Assembly: GCA_003157235.1 (NCBI GenBank)
Contig: PMJC01000139.1
Span: 1-14,200 of the forward strand
Source: Methanosarcina sp.
GTDB taxonomy: Archaea > Halobacteriota > Methanosarcinia > Methanosarcinales > Methanosarcinaceae
Length of the DNA stretch: 14,200 bases
Direction of reading: 5' to 3'
The notes under the pieces were generated by a model. It saw only the letters and a program-made list of their open reading frames with translations. It was not told where the DNA came from and ran no database searches. Of this stretch, positions 7,472 to 14,200 are shown piece after piece. Every line of letters starts with the position of its first letter. Position 1 is the first letter of the stretch. The translations under genes and the position numbers were made by a program.

Positions 7472-7532
7472 GGACTATCCTATATTCATCGGATAGTTCC
7501 AAAAGAAAGTTAACCTATCCTTTAGTTGGATA
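7472..7532. repeat. Pair of hairpins sharing TATCC/GGATA arms
   Basis: First stem: GGA-CTATCC (7472-7480) with GGATAG-TTCC (7491-7500), interrupted by one bulged base. Second stem: TATCC (7516-7520) with GGATA (7528-7532). The shared arms suggest a duplicated operator or alternative RNA pairings, about 185 nt upstream of the next gene's promoter. Confidence 0.35.
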
Positions 7533-7683
7533 AATTGGTATTCTCTTCGCTAGTTGCATGTTTCTCTGTTTCTCAATATATTTTTACAAAATGTCTAATG
7601 TCGTTTGTCCTGTCATTACTATGAAGTTTCAGGTTTAAATGTATAATCTAAGCTAATTAAAATCTTATGTCACTTATTCGATC

Positions 7684-7690
7684 TTTATAC
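7684..7690 (+). promoter_or_regulatory. TATA box of the beta-CASP nuclease gene
   Basis: TTTATAC. Initiation about 25 nt downstream falls near 7713. This makes ATG 7716 effectively leaderless and gives GTG 7767 a leader of about 54 nt with a Shine-Dalgarno site. Confidence 0.5.
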
Positions 7691-7756
7691 AAGCTAGAAT
7701 ATTAAGAGTTCAAATATGATTTACCTAAACTTAAATATCTTAACTGTAATCTCCTC

Positions 7757-7761
7757 AAGGA
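7757..7761 (+). promoter_or_regulatory. Shine-Dalgarno site deciding the GTG 7767 start
   Basis: AAGGA with a 5-nt spacer to GTG 7767. ATG 7716 has no such site. Confidence 0.6.
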
Positions 7762-7766
7762 TTGGC

Positions 7767-8786
7767 GTGATTTCGAAAAAATTAATCGATCTTGGAGTGC
7801 TGGTGCTCAGGCAACATAACTCTCGTGGAAATTTCAAACCTCATATTTCAGTTAGGTTCAGGGATAATGAGGGGGATTTACGCATGTTTTCCATAGACAC
7901 TACCAGGACTACAGGGAAACATTCATGTCCTGATGCTTATCTGATTACACATGCTCATTCAGATCATCATGGAAAATCAGCTATGATATCCTCCAATTCG
8001 GTTTGTTCGGAAAAAACAGCAATCGCCCTTGAAATCAGGCACGATAGAAGATATGCTGGCAGTATTTTCAGGCTTGGAGATGAAATTGATTTAGGAAGGG
8101 TAAGGGTCAAGACTTTTCCTACTGAGCATACCGCTGGCGCGACCGCTTTTTACTGGGAAAACGACGTAGGATCAAGGATTCTGGTTACTGGAGATATCAA
8201 AGACGCAAGTGACCTCCCTCCTTGTGATGTGCTTATCACTGAGGCTAACTATGGGGATCCAGAAGATCCCAGCTGTCATTTTGAAGATGACTTTGAAGGC
8301 ATGAAGTATGCTCTTTTTGAACATGGATCAGTTGCTTTTGGAGCATATGAATTTGGGAAAGCCCAGCGGGCAGTCAAACTCATCAGGGAATTTGGATATG
8401 AGGGAGCTATCCATATGGATGCAAGAACAAGAGTCCTTACAAGAAGCATGCTTGAAGATGCCGGGGAACTTGAAGGGCTTAGATCCGGAGGAAATGATGG
8501 GGTTTTCATAGTAGCACCCTGGAACCTTAACAAGCTTCCGTTGAATATGCATAAGTACGTTCTAAGCTGCCGGATGGATTATCCTTACCCTATAATAAGG
8601 ATAAGTGATCATCTTGATGCCTGCGGACTTGAAAATATGGTCAAGAAACTTAACCCTAAAGTTACTCTTACTTACCATCCAGGAGGTTACAGACCCTCCA
8701 AATTTTCAAAACATTTAAATTCAATCGGAATCGATTCGATATCCATAGATCAGATAGGTAATGTTTTAAGTAATGAATTTATTTAA
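7767..8786 (+). CDS. Metallo-beta-lactamase/beta-CASP nuclease, mRNA 3'-end processing factor-like (339 aa)
   Basis: Zinc-dependent nuclease of the COG1236/CPSF73-related group, expected to cut or trim RNA (possibly DNA) in the cytosol. Numbered from ATG 7716, the zinc ligands are HAHSDH (79-84), His138 in TEHTAG and Asp160 in TGD. The beta-CASP motifs are Glu176 in TEANYGD (motif A), His299 in ISDH (motif B) and His321 in TYHPGG (motif C). The set is complete, so it should be active. At about 340 residues it is compact; archaeal CPSF1-type proteins with KH domains are far longer, and no KH domain is present. The frame extends up to ATG 7716 (356 aa), but AAGGA (7757-7761) lies 5 nt before GTG 7767 and the extra 17 residues (MIYLNLNILT...) look non-coding, so I prefer GTG. 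Whether RNA or DNA is the substrate cannot be told from sequence. Confidence 0.9.
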   Translation: MISKKLIDLGVLVLRQHNSRGNFKPHISVRFRDNEGDLRMFSIDTTRTTGKHSCPDAYLITHAHSDHHGKSAMISSNSVCSEKTAIALEIRHDRRYAGSIFRLGDEIDLGRVRVKTFPTEHTAGATAFYWENDVGSRILVTGDIKDASDLPPCDVLITEANYGDPEDPSCHFEDDFEGMKYALFEHGSVAFGAYEFGKAQRAVKLIREFGYEGAIHMDARTRVLTRSMLEDAGELEGLRSGGNDGVFIVAPWNLNKLPLNMHKYVLSCRMDYPYPIIRISDHLDACGLENMVKKLNPKVTLTYHPGGYRPSKFSKHLNSIGIDSISIDQIGNVLSNEFI

Positions 8787-9076
8787 AGCTGTGAGATTCA
8801 ATTTTAATAATTAAATATCGATAACTTAGATATGAAAATTAAATTCTTATAATTTTAATACAGTAGTTGGATTCAAAGAATTCAAATATAATAATTTTAT
8901 TCAAACAATTATAGGTGATAATTTAGTTCCAATGACTTAAATGTAATAATTTAAGTCTAATAAGTTAAATATGATGATAAATTGGAATAATTATAGAATC
9001 CAAATATAATTCTCAAAATATATAATCCAAAGTTGATATTTAAGTATAAATTCTTGCAAATTAGATCCCAAAATAA
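8787..9076. repeat. AT-only low-complexity stretch with degenerate near-repeats
   Basis: Almost pure A/T with loosely repeated units of the type TCAAATATAATAATTT. Examples start at 8880, 8936 (CTTAAATGTAATAATTTAAG), 8964 (GTTAAATATGATGATAAATT) and 8999 (TCCAAATATAATTCT), roughly 28-35 nt or twice that apart. No gene. It separates the nuclease from the EMC6-like gene and includes the latter's promoter at its end. Confidence 0.5.
9044..9051 (+). promoter_or_regulatory. Possible TATA box of the EMC6-like gene
   Basis: GTATAAAT. Initiation near 9072 leaves a leader of about 29 nt with AGGAG before TTG 9101, which fits the preferred start. Confidence 0.4.
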
Positions 9077-9085
9077 TTGCCGTTC

Positions 9086-9090
9086 AGGAG
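9086..9090 (+). promoter_or_regulatory. Shine-Dalgarno site deciding the TTG 9101 start
   Basis: AGGAG with a 10-nt spacer to TTG 9101. The upstream in-frame TTG at 9077 precedes this site and has none of its own. Confidence 0.65.
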
Positions 9091-9100
9091 TGTATATCTA

Positions 9101-9514
9101 TTGAGTAAGCAAAGTCCAAAATCAAAACCCATAACTGAACAAGCAAAAACTACAGAAATTCTTGCAAAAAATTCTGTCGTAAGCGCTGAGACCTCAGAAA
9201 GGAAGAATCTTATCAAGGAAATTACACCTGAAGAAAAGCAAAAAGCCCATCGAGAGGGAATCATAAAGACAATAGTAGCTTCAGCACTTGGGATAATCGC
9301 AGGACTTATAGCATCCAGCTTGTATGGAACAGGAGAAAATAAGGCCTGGTATGCTATACTTATGATAGTTATCGGTTTTACATATTTTCTGCAGAAGCTT
9401 ATCTATTCTCAGCTTAATATCGATACCATTGAATTCAAGTTTAAGGACTGGTTTTACGTTGAGTTCATAGTCATTGATTTCTTCCTTGTTACCTGGACTC
9501 TCCTCCTGAATTAA
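9101..9514 (+). CDS. EMC6-like three-helix membrane protein (137 aa)
   Basis: Small integral membrane protein resembling the archaeal relatives of EMC6, a core subunit of the eukaryotic ER membrane complex that inserts membrane proteins. Residues 1-53 are hydrophilic and Lys/Glu/Ser-rich, probably cytosolic, ending in ITPEEKQKAHREGIIKT. Three hydrophobic segments follow: about 55-75 (IVASALGIIAGLIASSLY), 82-102 (WYAILMIVIGFTYFLQKLIY) and 117-136 (WFYVEFIVIDFFLVTWTLLL), with the conserved-looking FKFKDWFYVEF before the last. Acidic residues Glu121 and Asp126 within helix three are typical of this fold. The start is TTG 9101 (MSKQSPKSKP...), supported by AGGAG; the frame can extend to TTG 9077. 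A strong hairpin lies 22 nt past the stop, so it is probably a single-gene unit. The family call is from memory of the domain pattern. Confidence 0.75.
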   Translation: MSKQSPKSKPITEQAKTTEILAKNSVVSAETSERKNLIKEITPEEKQKAHREGIIKTIVASALGIIAGLIASSLYGTGENKAWYAILMIVIGFTYFLQKLIYSQLNIDTIEFKFKDWFYVEFIVIDFFLVTWTLLLN

Positions 9515-9535
9515 AATATTTTCCCCCTGAACTGC

Positions 9536-9566
9536 AAAAAGGTTTTCCTAGTTTGAAAATCTTTTT
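9536..9566 (+). terminator. Strong hairpin terminator after the EMC6-like gene
   Basis: AAAAAGGTTTTC (9536-9547), loop CTAGTTT, GAAAATCTTTTT (9555-9566). All 12 positions pair, one of them as G-U. The U-rich 3' arm (CTTTTT) means termination could use either the stem or the U tract. Confidence 0.65.
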
Positions 9567-10036
9567 ACATTATATATTTTCGATCAGCTTTTTACAGTTT
9601 AGCTTCTATTCGCGCAGCTTTTACATGATTTATTTATTGAGCTCTTGCATGATTGATGCTTCATACTTGTAAAAAGTCCAACAGTTCATATACCAGAGCA
9701 AGCATTTCATAACCGATGATCGGCTCATAAGCGTAATCTGCCAATTCGTATTATACCCACTCCATATTGTGAAGGATTTTTATAAATCCCTATATTTTGA
9801 CATATATTAATAATTACATATAAATGTCCTATGAAAATGATATATCTATCAAAATACCCTATTATTATTTTGCTGTGATAACTGCTCTCTAACATAGCAG
9901 AGATTTGCATTGTTAAGCTTGATTATGCCTTAAATCGCAGCAGGCAATTCATTTCATTATGTATCTGTTAATAAATAAAAAACAACTCAAAGAAAAGATA
10001 TAATTGAAACGAAAAAACGTGATTAATGGGACAATT
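9567..10036. other. Gene-free interval upstream of ABCE1
   Basis: AT-rich without a credible gene. Three loosely similar segments begin at 9585 (CAGCTTTTTACAGTTT), 9615 (CAGCTTTTACATGATT) and 9639 (GAGCTCTTGCATGATT). A perfect 6-bp hairpin with a TTAT loop lies at 9774-9789 (GGATTT/AAATCC). A possible TATA box is AATAAATAAA around 9970-9979, which would give ABCE1 a leader of about 35 nt. Confidence 0.45.
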
Positions 10037-11803
10037 ATGAGAATAGCTATACTTAATAAAGACAGATGTCAGCCCAGAAGGTGCAGCAAAGAATGCGAAA
10101 AGTACTGCCCCGGGGTCAGAACCGGGGACGAAACAATTATTTTTGGAGATGGAGGAAAACCCCTCATCTCTGAGGAGCTTTGTGTGGGCTGTGGGATCTG
10201 CATAAACAAATGTCCCTTTAAAGCCATCATGATCATAGGACTTCCTGAAATTTTTCAAGAACCCGCCCACAGATATGGATCAAATGGTTTTGTCCTCTTT
10301 GGGCTGCCTGTACCAAGAGTAGGGAAAGTAACCGGAATCCTTGGTCCTAATGGAATAGGAAAAAGCACCTGTGTACAGATACTTTCAGGATCTTTAATTC
10401 CCAACTTTGGACAGGAAAAGGGTGATTGGGACACTGTGCTTGAAAATTATGCTGGCACTGCTCTTTATGACTACTTCCAGGCTGTCGTGGATGGGAAAGT
10501 CCGTGTTTCCCAAAAGCCTCAGTATGTGGATCAGATTCCAAAAGTTTTCAAAGGTAAAACCTCAGAACTGCTCGAAAAGACAGATGAAAGAAAAGTTATG
10601 GATGAACTTATAGACTACCTTGATTTGAAAGGTGTAATCGACAGGAAGATATCTGAATTGAGCGGGGGTGAGCTTCAAAGAGTAGCAATTGCGGCCTGTG
10701 CAGCAAGAGATGCCCAGTTCTATTTCTTTGACGAAATTAGCCCTTACCTTGATATCTATCAGAGAATCAATGTTGCTCGCCTGATCCAGAAGCTTTCAAA
10801 AGACAGGGCCATACTTGTGATCGAGCACGACCTTGCGATTCTTGACATGCTCGCAGACGTAGTTCATATCGCCTATGGAAAACCTACCGGTTTCGGTGTA
10901 GTCACTCTCCCGAAGAGCGTGCGTGTGGGAATTAACCAGTATCTCAAAGGCTATCTCCCTGAAGAAAACATTCGGATTCGACCTGAAGCCATTAAGTTTG
11001 AGATCCATCCTCCAAGAGAAGATTCACAGTTTAAATCTATGATAACCTTCAAAGGCTTTTCAAAGAAATATGGAGATGGCTTCTCCCTGGAAGTTGCAGG
11101 TGGCAACCTTCGGGAAGGGGAAGTGTTGGGAATAGTGGGTCCTAATGGAATAGGAAAGTCAACTTTCGTGAAAGTTTTTGCAGGGGAAATAAAGCCTGAA
11201 GAAAGAGACACAGAGATCGAAGTCAAGATATCCTACAAACCTCAGTATATCAAAGCCGATACATCAGTGCGAGTACAAGATTTCCTGTGCGGCATCACAA
11301 AACGGTTCGGAACTAGCTATTATGAGGCTGAGATATCAAGTCCTCTCCAACTTGAAGAGATCTATGATAGCCTGCTGACTGACCTGAGTGGTGGAGAACT
11401 ACAGAGAGTTGCTATTGCCGCTTGCCTATCCCAGGAAGCTGAGATCTACATTCTGGACGAGCCAAGCGCACATCTGGATGTTGAGCAGCGTTCTATGGTT
11501 ACTAAGGTCCTGAATCGTTTTGCAGAAAACAACCAGAAAACAGCCCTAGTTGTGGATCATGATATATATATGATCGATATGTTGAGCCAGCGACTGATGG
11601 TCTTCGAAGGCAAACCCTCGGTATATGGTGAAGCTCTTGGCCCGTTCAACATGGAAACTGGTATGAACAAATTTTTGAAAAATCTGGGCATAACTTTCCG
11701 TAGAGATGAGGAAACTAAACGTCCTCGTGTGAACAATTTCGGCTCAAGGCTTGACAGGGAACAGAAGGAAAATGGAAATTACTATTATTCAGCAAGCAAT
11801 TGA
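10037..11803 (+). CDS. ABCE1/Rli1 ribosome-recycling ATPase (588 aa)
   Basis: Iron-sulfur twin-ATPase that splits ribosomes after termination together with aRF1 or Pelota; cytosolic. The N-terminal ferredoxin-like domain has eight cysteines at 11, 16, 20, 24, 49, 52, 55 and 59 for two 4Fe-4S clusters. NBD1 has Walker A GPNGIGKST (103-111), signature LSGGELQ (208-214), Walker B Asp232-Glu233 and H-loop His264. NBD2 has Walker A GPNGIGKST (368-376), signature LSGGELQ (450-456), Walker B Asp474-Glu475 and His508. NBD1 reads FDEISPYLD where the family usually has Pro after Glu, a mild variation. The C-terminus ends in a polar tail (REQKENGNYYYSASN). ATG 10037 is chosen because the family begins MRIAILNKDRCQPRRC; an in-frame TTG at 10004 would add 11 residues with no ribosome site. 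GGGA upstream is a weak Shine-Dalgarno match. Length is normal and all catalytic residues are present. Confidence 0.97.
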   Translation: MRIAILNKDRCQPRRCSKECEKYCPGVRTGDETIIFGDGGKPLISEELCVGCGICINKCPFKAIMIIGLPEIFQEPAHRYGSNGFVLFGLPVPRVGKVTGILGPNGIGKSTCVQILSGSLIPNFGQEKGDWDTVLENYAGTALYDYFQAVVDGKVRVSQKPQYVDQIPKVFKGKTSELLEKTDERKVMDELIDYLDLKGVIDRKISELSGGELQRVAIAACAARDAQFYFFDEISPYLDIYQRINVARLIQKLSKDRAILVIEHDLAILDMLADVVHIAYGKPTGFGVVTLPKSVRVGINQYLKGYLPEENIRIRPEAIKFEIHPPREDSQFKSMITFKGFSKKYGDGFSLEVAGGNLREGEVLGIVGPNGIGKSTFVKVFAGEIKPEERDTEIEVKISYKPQYIKADTSVRVQDFLCGITKRFGTSYYEAEISSPLQLEEIYDSLLTDLSGGELQRVAIAACLSQEAEIYILDEPSAHLDVEQRSMVTKVLNRFAENNQKTALVVDHDIYMIDMLSQRLMVFEGKPSVYGEALGPFNMETGMNKFLKNLGITFRRDEETKRPRVNNFGSRLDREQKENGNYYYSASN

Positions 11804-12004
11804 GGATTTTTTGAAAACTTCGACAAAATCAAAGTTACTTTTACCCTATATTCCGCAGACATGCACAAGAATGCCATCTATGTTCTCAATATGACAGTAG
11901 CTTAAAAAGCAATCTAACTTTCAATGAATAATAGTGGGCAAATCGGAGAACAAATAATATATCTATATAAATCAGCAGAATGTCAGTTTTATAAAGAGAA
12001 GCTC

Positions 12005-12036
12005 GTTTTTTTCAGTATAGTAAATTTTCGATACTG
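12005..12036 (+). terminator. Possible ABCE1 transcript end: T7 run and hairpin
   Basis: A run of seven T directly followed by CAGTAT, a 12-nt loop and ATACTG. About 200 nt past the ABCE1 stop, so it would mean a long 3' untranslated region. Confidence 0.35.
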
Positions 12037-12249
12037 CCATGAGGGTGGTCTTTTGTAATTAAGTGATTGATGTTTTCAGAATTACGTTTCCAGTGTAACA
12101 AATGTTTACGTTTTCATGTACTTAGGACTATTTTTTTTCTAACTAACTTCACTGAAGTGCAGAACAAAAACACTGGGAAATGACAATAAGTACATTTTGA
12201 AAATAAAGTTAACCAAATAATAGTGGAAGACCTAAGAGTTCAAAATAGC

Positions 12250-12258
12250 TTTTTATCT
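12250..12258 (+). promoter_or_regulatory. Possible TATA box of Hel308
   Basis: TTTTTATCT, about 28 nt before ATG 12282. Initiation would fall within a few bases of the start codon and no Shine-Dalgarno site precedes it, so the transcript may be leaderless. Confidence 0.35.
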
Positions 12259-12281
12259 TATGTTTGAGTCTTTGGTTTTCA

Positions 12282-14200
12282 ATGAAGATAGAAAGCCTCA
12301 ATATACCAGACGAAGTAAAACGTTATTATCAGGACTCCAACATTCTGGAACTTTATCCCCCTCAGGAGGAAGCAGTGGAAAAAGGGCTGCTTGAAGGAAA
12401 AAATCTACTTGCTGCAATCCCAACTGCCTCAGGGAAAACTCTTCTTGCTGAACTTACGATGTTGAAGTCAATTTGCGCAGGAGGTAAGGCACTTTATATC
12501 GTACCACTAAGGGCGCTTGCTTCTGAAAAATTCAACCGGTTTAGAGATTTTTCTAACCTTGGGATCAGAGTCGGGATTTCTACGGGAGATTATGACTTGA
12601 GGGATGAGAAACTTGGGGTAAACGACATAGTTATAGCAACATCTGAAAAAACCGATTCTCTGCTCAGGAATGAGGCTACCTGGATGCAGGAAATTTCAGT
12701 AATTGTGGCAGATGAGGTGCATCTTATAGATTCTGCAGACAGAGGGCCAACACTTGAAGTCACTCTCGCAAAGCTTCGAAAAATGAATCCATCTTGCCAG
12801 CTTCTGGCACTGTCTGCAACAGTAGGTAATGCCAATGAGCTTGCAGCTTGGCTTAACGCCGAACTTGTAGTAAGTGAATGGAGGCCTACAGAACTTCTGG
12901 AAGGGGTGCATTTTAATGGAACTTTCTATTGCAAGGAAAGGGAAAAGCTTATTGAGCAGTCCACTAAAGACGAAGCCATAAACCTTGCGCTGGATACCTT
13001 CCAGGAAGGTGGACAGTGCCTCATTTTCGAAAGCAGCCGGAAAAACTGTATGGCTTTTGCAAAGAAGGCAGCTTCAAAAATTAAAAAGATTCTTTCAGCA
13101 GAAGATAAAAAATTTTTGACTGTTATTGCAGATAAAGTGTTAGAAAAAAGTGAAATCGATACTTCCACAACCCTTGCTTCCTGCATTCGTTCAGGTGTTG
13201 CTTTTCACCACGCAGGACTTATCACTCCTTTGAGGGAACTAGTGGAAGAAGGCTTCAGGGAAAGAAGGATCAAGCTGATCTCCAGTACTCCCACGCTTGC
13301 AGCTGGACTCAACTTACCTGCCAGACGGGTGATTATCAGAAGTTATAAGCGCTATTCTTCTGAAGCTGGGATGCAGCCTATTCCTGTGCTTGAGTACAAG
13401 CAGATGGCAGGTAGAGCAGGAAGGCCCAGGCTTGACCCTTATGGAGAATCTGTGCTTCTTGCCAAGTCATATGAGGAATTTGTTTTTCTTTTTAAGAACT
13501 ATATCGATGCAAAACCTGAAGATATTTGGTCCAAGCTTGGAACAGAAAATGTTCTCAAGACACATGTACTCTCTACAATCTCCAACGGTTTTGCGCGTAC
13601 AAAAGAAGAACTCATTGAATTTCTAGAGGCAACATTTTTCGCCTTCCAGTACTCAAACTTCGGACTTTCTACGGTTGTAGACGAATGCCTTGGCTTTTTG
13701 AGACAGGAAAAGATGCTTGAGAATACAGATATCCTCGTTCCCACAAATTTCGGAAAACTCGTCTCGAGACTATATATAGATCCTCTGTCTGCCTCTATCA
13801 TCGTAAAGAACCTTAGAAAAGCAGAATCTCTTACCAAACTTACTCTGTTGCATCTGATCTGCAGCACGCCTGATATGCGCTTGCTCTATATGAGAAGCCA
13901 GGACTATTGCACAATCAATGATTATGTAATGGCTCATGCAGGAGAGTTTGTGAAGGTACCTAATCCATTCAATATTGCAGAATATGAATGGTTTTTGGGA
14001 GAGGTAAAAACATCTTTTCTGCTCATGGAATGGATTAATGAAAAGCCTGAAAATGAGATTTGTTTGAAGTTCGGTATAGGGGAAGGCGATATCCATGCAA
14101 TTGCAGAAATTGCCGAGTGGATCATGCATGTAACCACCCAGCTTGCGAGGCTTCTTGACATCAAAGGAGTAAAAGAGGCTTCAGGACTTCAAAAGCAGAT
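12282..14200 (+). CDS. hel308: Hel308 (Ski2-like SF2) DNA helicase, C-terminus cut off by window edge
   Basis: 3'-to-5' DNA helicase that acts at stalled replication forks and branched DNA. The frame is open from ATG 12282 to the window end (639 codons of a usual 700-740). Q-motif region LYPPQEEAV (24-32), motif I IPTASGKT (46-53), Ia PLRALASEK, motif II DEVH (144-147), motif III SAT (178-180), the FHHAGL region, motif [16 protein letters not shown] and motif [11 protein letters not shown] (374-382) are all present. They are followed by the winged-helix and ratchet-helix regions; the final helix-hairpin-helix domain is only begun or missing here. PTASGKT with AAGLNLPAR separates it from the related RNA helicase Ski2. 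Start context is leaderless-like, with no Shine-Dalgarno site. No frameshift or missing motif is seen. Confidence 0.95.
   Translation, partial: MKIESLNIPDEVKRYYQDSNILELYPPQEEAVEKGLLEGKNLLAAIPTASGKTLLAELTMLKSICAGGKALYIVPLRALASEKFNRFRDFSNLGIRVGISTGDYDLRDEKLGVNDIVIATSEKTDSLLRNEATWMQEISVIVADEVHLIDSADRGPTLEVTLAKLRKMNPSCQLLALSATVGNANELAAWLNAELVVSEWRPTELLEGVHFNGTFYCKEREKLIEQSTKDEAINLALDTFQEGGQCLIFESSRKNCMAFAKKAASKIKKILSAEDKKFLTVIADKVLEKSEIDTSTTLASCIRSGVAFHHAGLITPLRELVEEGFRERRIKLISSTPTLAAGLNLPARRVIIRSYKRYSSEAGMQPIPVLEYKQMAGRAGRPRLDPYGESVLLAKSYEEFVFLFKNYIDAKPEDIWSKLGTENVLKTHVLSTISNGFARTKEELIEFLEATFFAFQYSNFGLSTVVDECLGFLRQEKMLENTDILVPTNFGKLVSRLYIDPLSASIIVKNLRKAESLTKLTLLHLICSTPDMRLLYMRSQDYCTINDYVMAHAGEFVKVPNPFNIAEYEWFLGEVKTSFLLMEWINEKPENEICLKFGIGEGDIHAIAEIAEWIMHVTTQLARLLDIKGVKEASGLQKQ

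Larger units (their letters stand above)
7183..7715. other. Gene-free interval upstream of the beta-CASP nuclease
   Basis: AT-rich. It holds a 19-codon frame beginning MESTKTRQLK at 7221 that I cannot assign, two neighbouring hairpins (7472-7532) and the TATA box of the nuclease gene. No complete gene is seen. Confidence 0.45.
11804..12281. other. Gene-free interval between ABCE1 and Hel308
   Basis: Contains T7 (12006-12012) and T8 (12131-12138) runs that can end the ABCE1 transcript. A 6-bp hairpin CAGTAT/ATACTG lies at 12013-12036. A longer-range inverted repeat pairs TTTCCAGTGT (12087-12096) with ACACTGGGAAA (12170-12180), enclosing ACTTC/GAAGT near 12146-12158. The Hel308 promoter is at its end. 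Confidence 0.5.

Noticed and set aside
13499..13867. 122-codon minus-strand frame
   Set aside because: Antisense to the Hel308 coding sequence, with no promoter or ribosome site of its own.
1402..14200. tRNA, rRNA or CRISPR arrays
   Set aside because: Scanned by eye on both strands; no cloverleaf, rRNA core sequence or regularly spaced repeat was found.

Overview
The window looks like chromosomal DNA of a Methanosarcina-type methanogenic archaeon. The reasons are a group II chaperonin (thermosome), an ABCE1/Rli1 ribosome recycling ATPase, a Hel308 DNA helicase and an archaeal EMC6-like membrane protein, all in a very AT-rich background. Archaeal TATA boxes lie upstream of several genes, Shine-Dalgarno sites are used together with TTG and GTG starts, and the long intergenic spaces are full of decayed insertion sequences. 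The genus is inferred from gene content and sequence style; no search was run.

Layout. Positions 1-1401 (minus) hold the N-terminal 467 codons of a thermosome subunit that runs off the left edge. Positions about 1402-4230 are a junk-rich interval. It contains a heavily mutated IS66-family transposase (about 1764-3230, plus), interrupted by a 94-bp MITE-like element at 1932-2025, and a 57-codon coiled-coil ORF at 3544-3717. Positions 4233-6413 (minus) encode an isolated 726-residue SF2 helicase with an unrecognised C-terminal third. Positions 6414-7715 are again gene-poor. They hold a second, better preserved copy of the 94-bp element in opposite orientation (6576-6669), a doubtful 76-codon ORF (6952-7182, minus) and a pair of hairpins. 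Then come plus-strand genes: a compact metallo-beta-lactamase/beta-CASP nuclease (start best placed at GTG 7767), an EMC6-like three-helix membrane protein (start best placed at TTG 9101), ABCE1 (ATG 10037) and Hel308 (ATG 12282, running off the right edge).

Working together. The right half is a run of housekeeping information-processing genes: RNA end processing, membrane protein insertion, ribosome recycling and fork repair. All are on one strand, but gaps of 300-520 bp with their own TATA-like boxes and terminator-like hairpins suggest separate transcription units. The left half is a landing zone for mobile DNA, and the helicase sits between the two copies of the 94-bp element.

The strongest unusual signal is that 94-bp repeat. 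The two copies align end to end, homology stops at the same borders in both, and one copy has split the IS66 reading frame. Each copy carries terminal inverted arms that themselves fold into a short hairpin with a bulged A. I did not find convincing evidence of a complete new defence or catalytic system; the orphan helicase is the best candidate for an uncharacterised protein.
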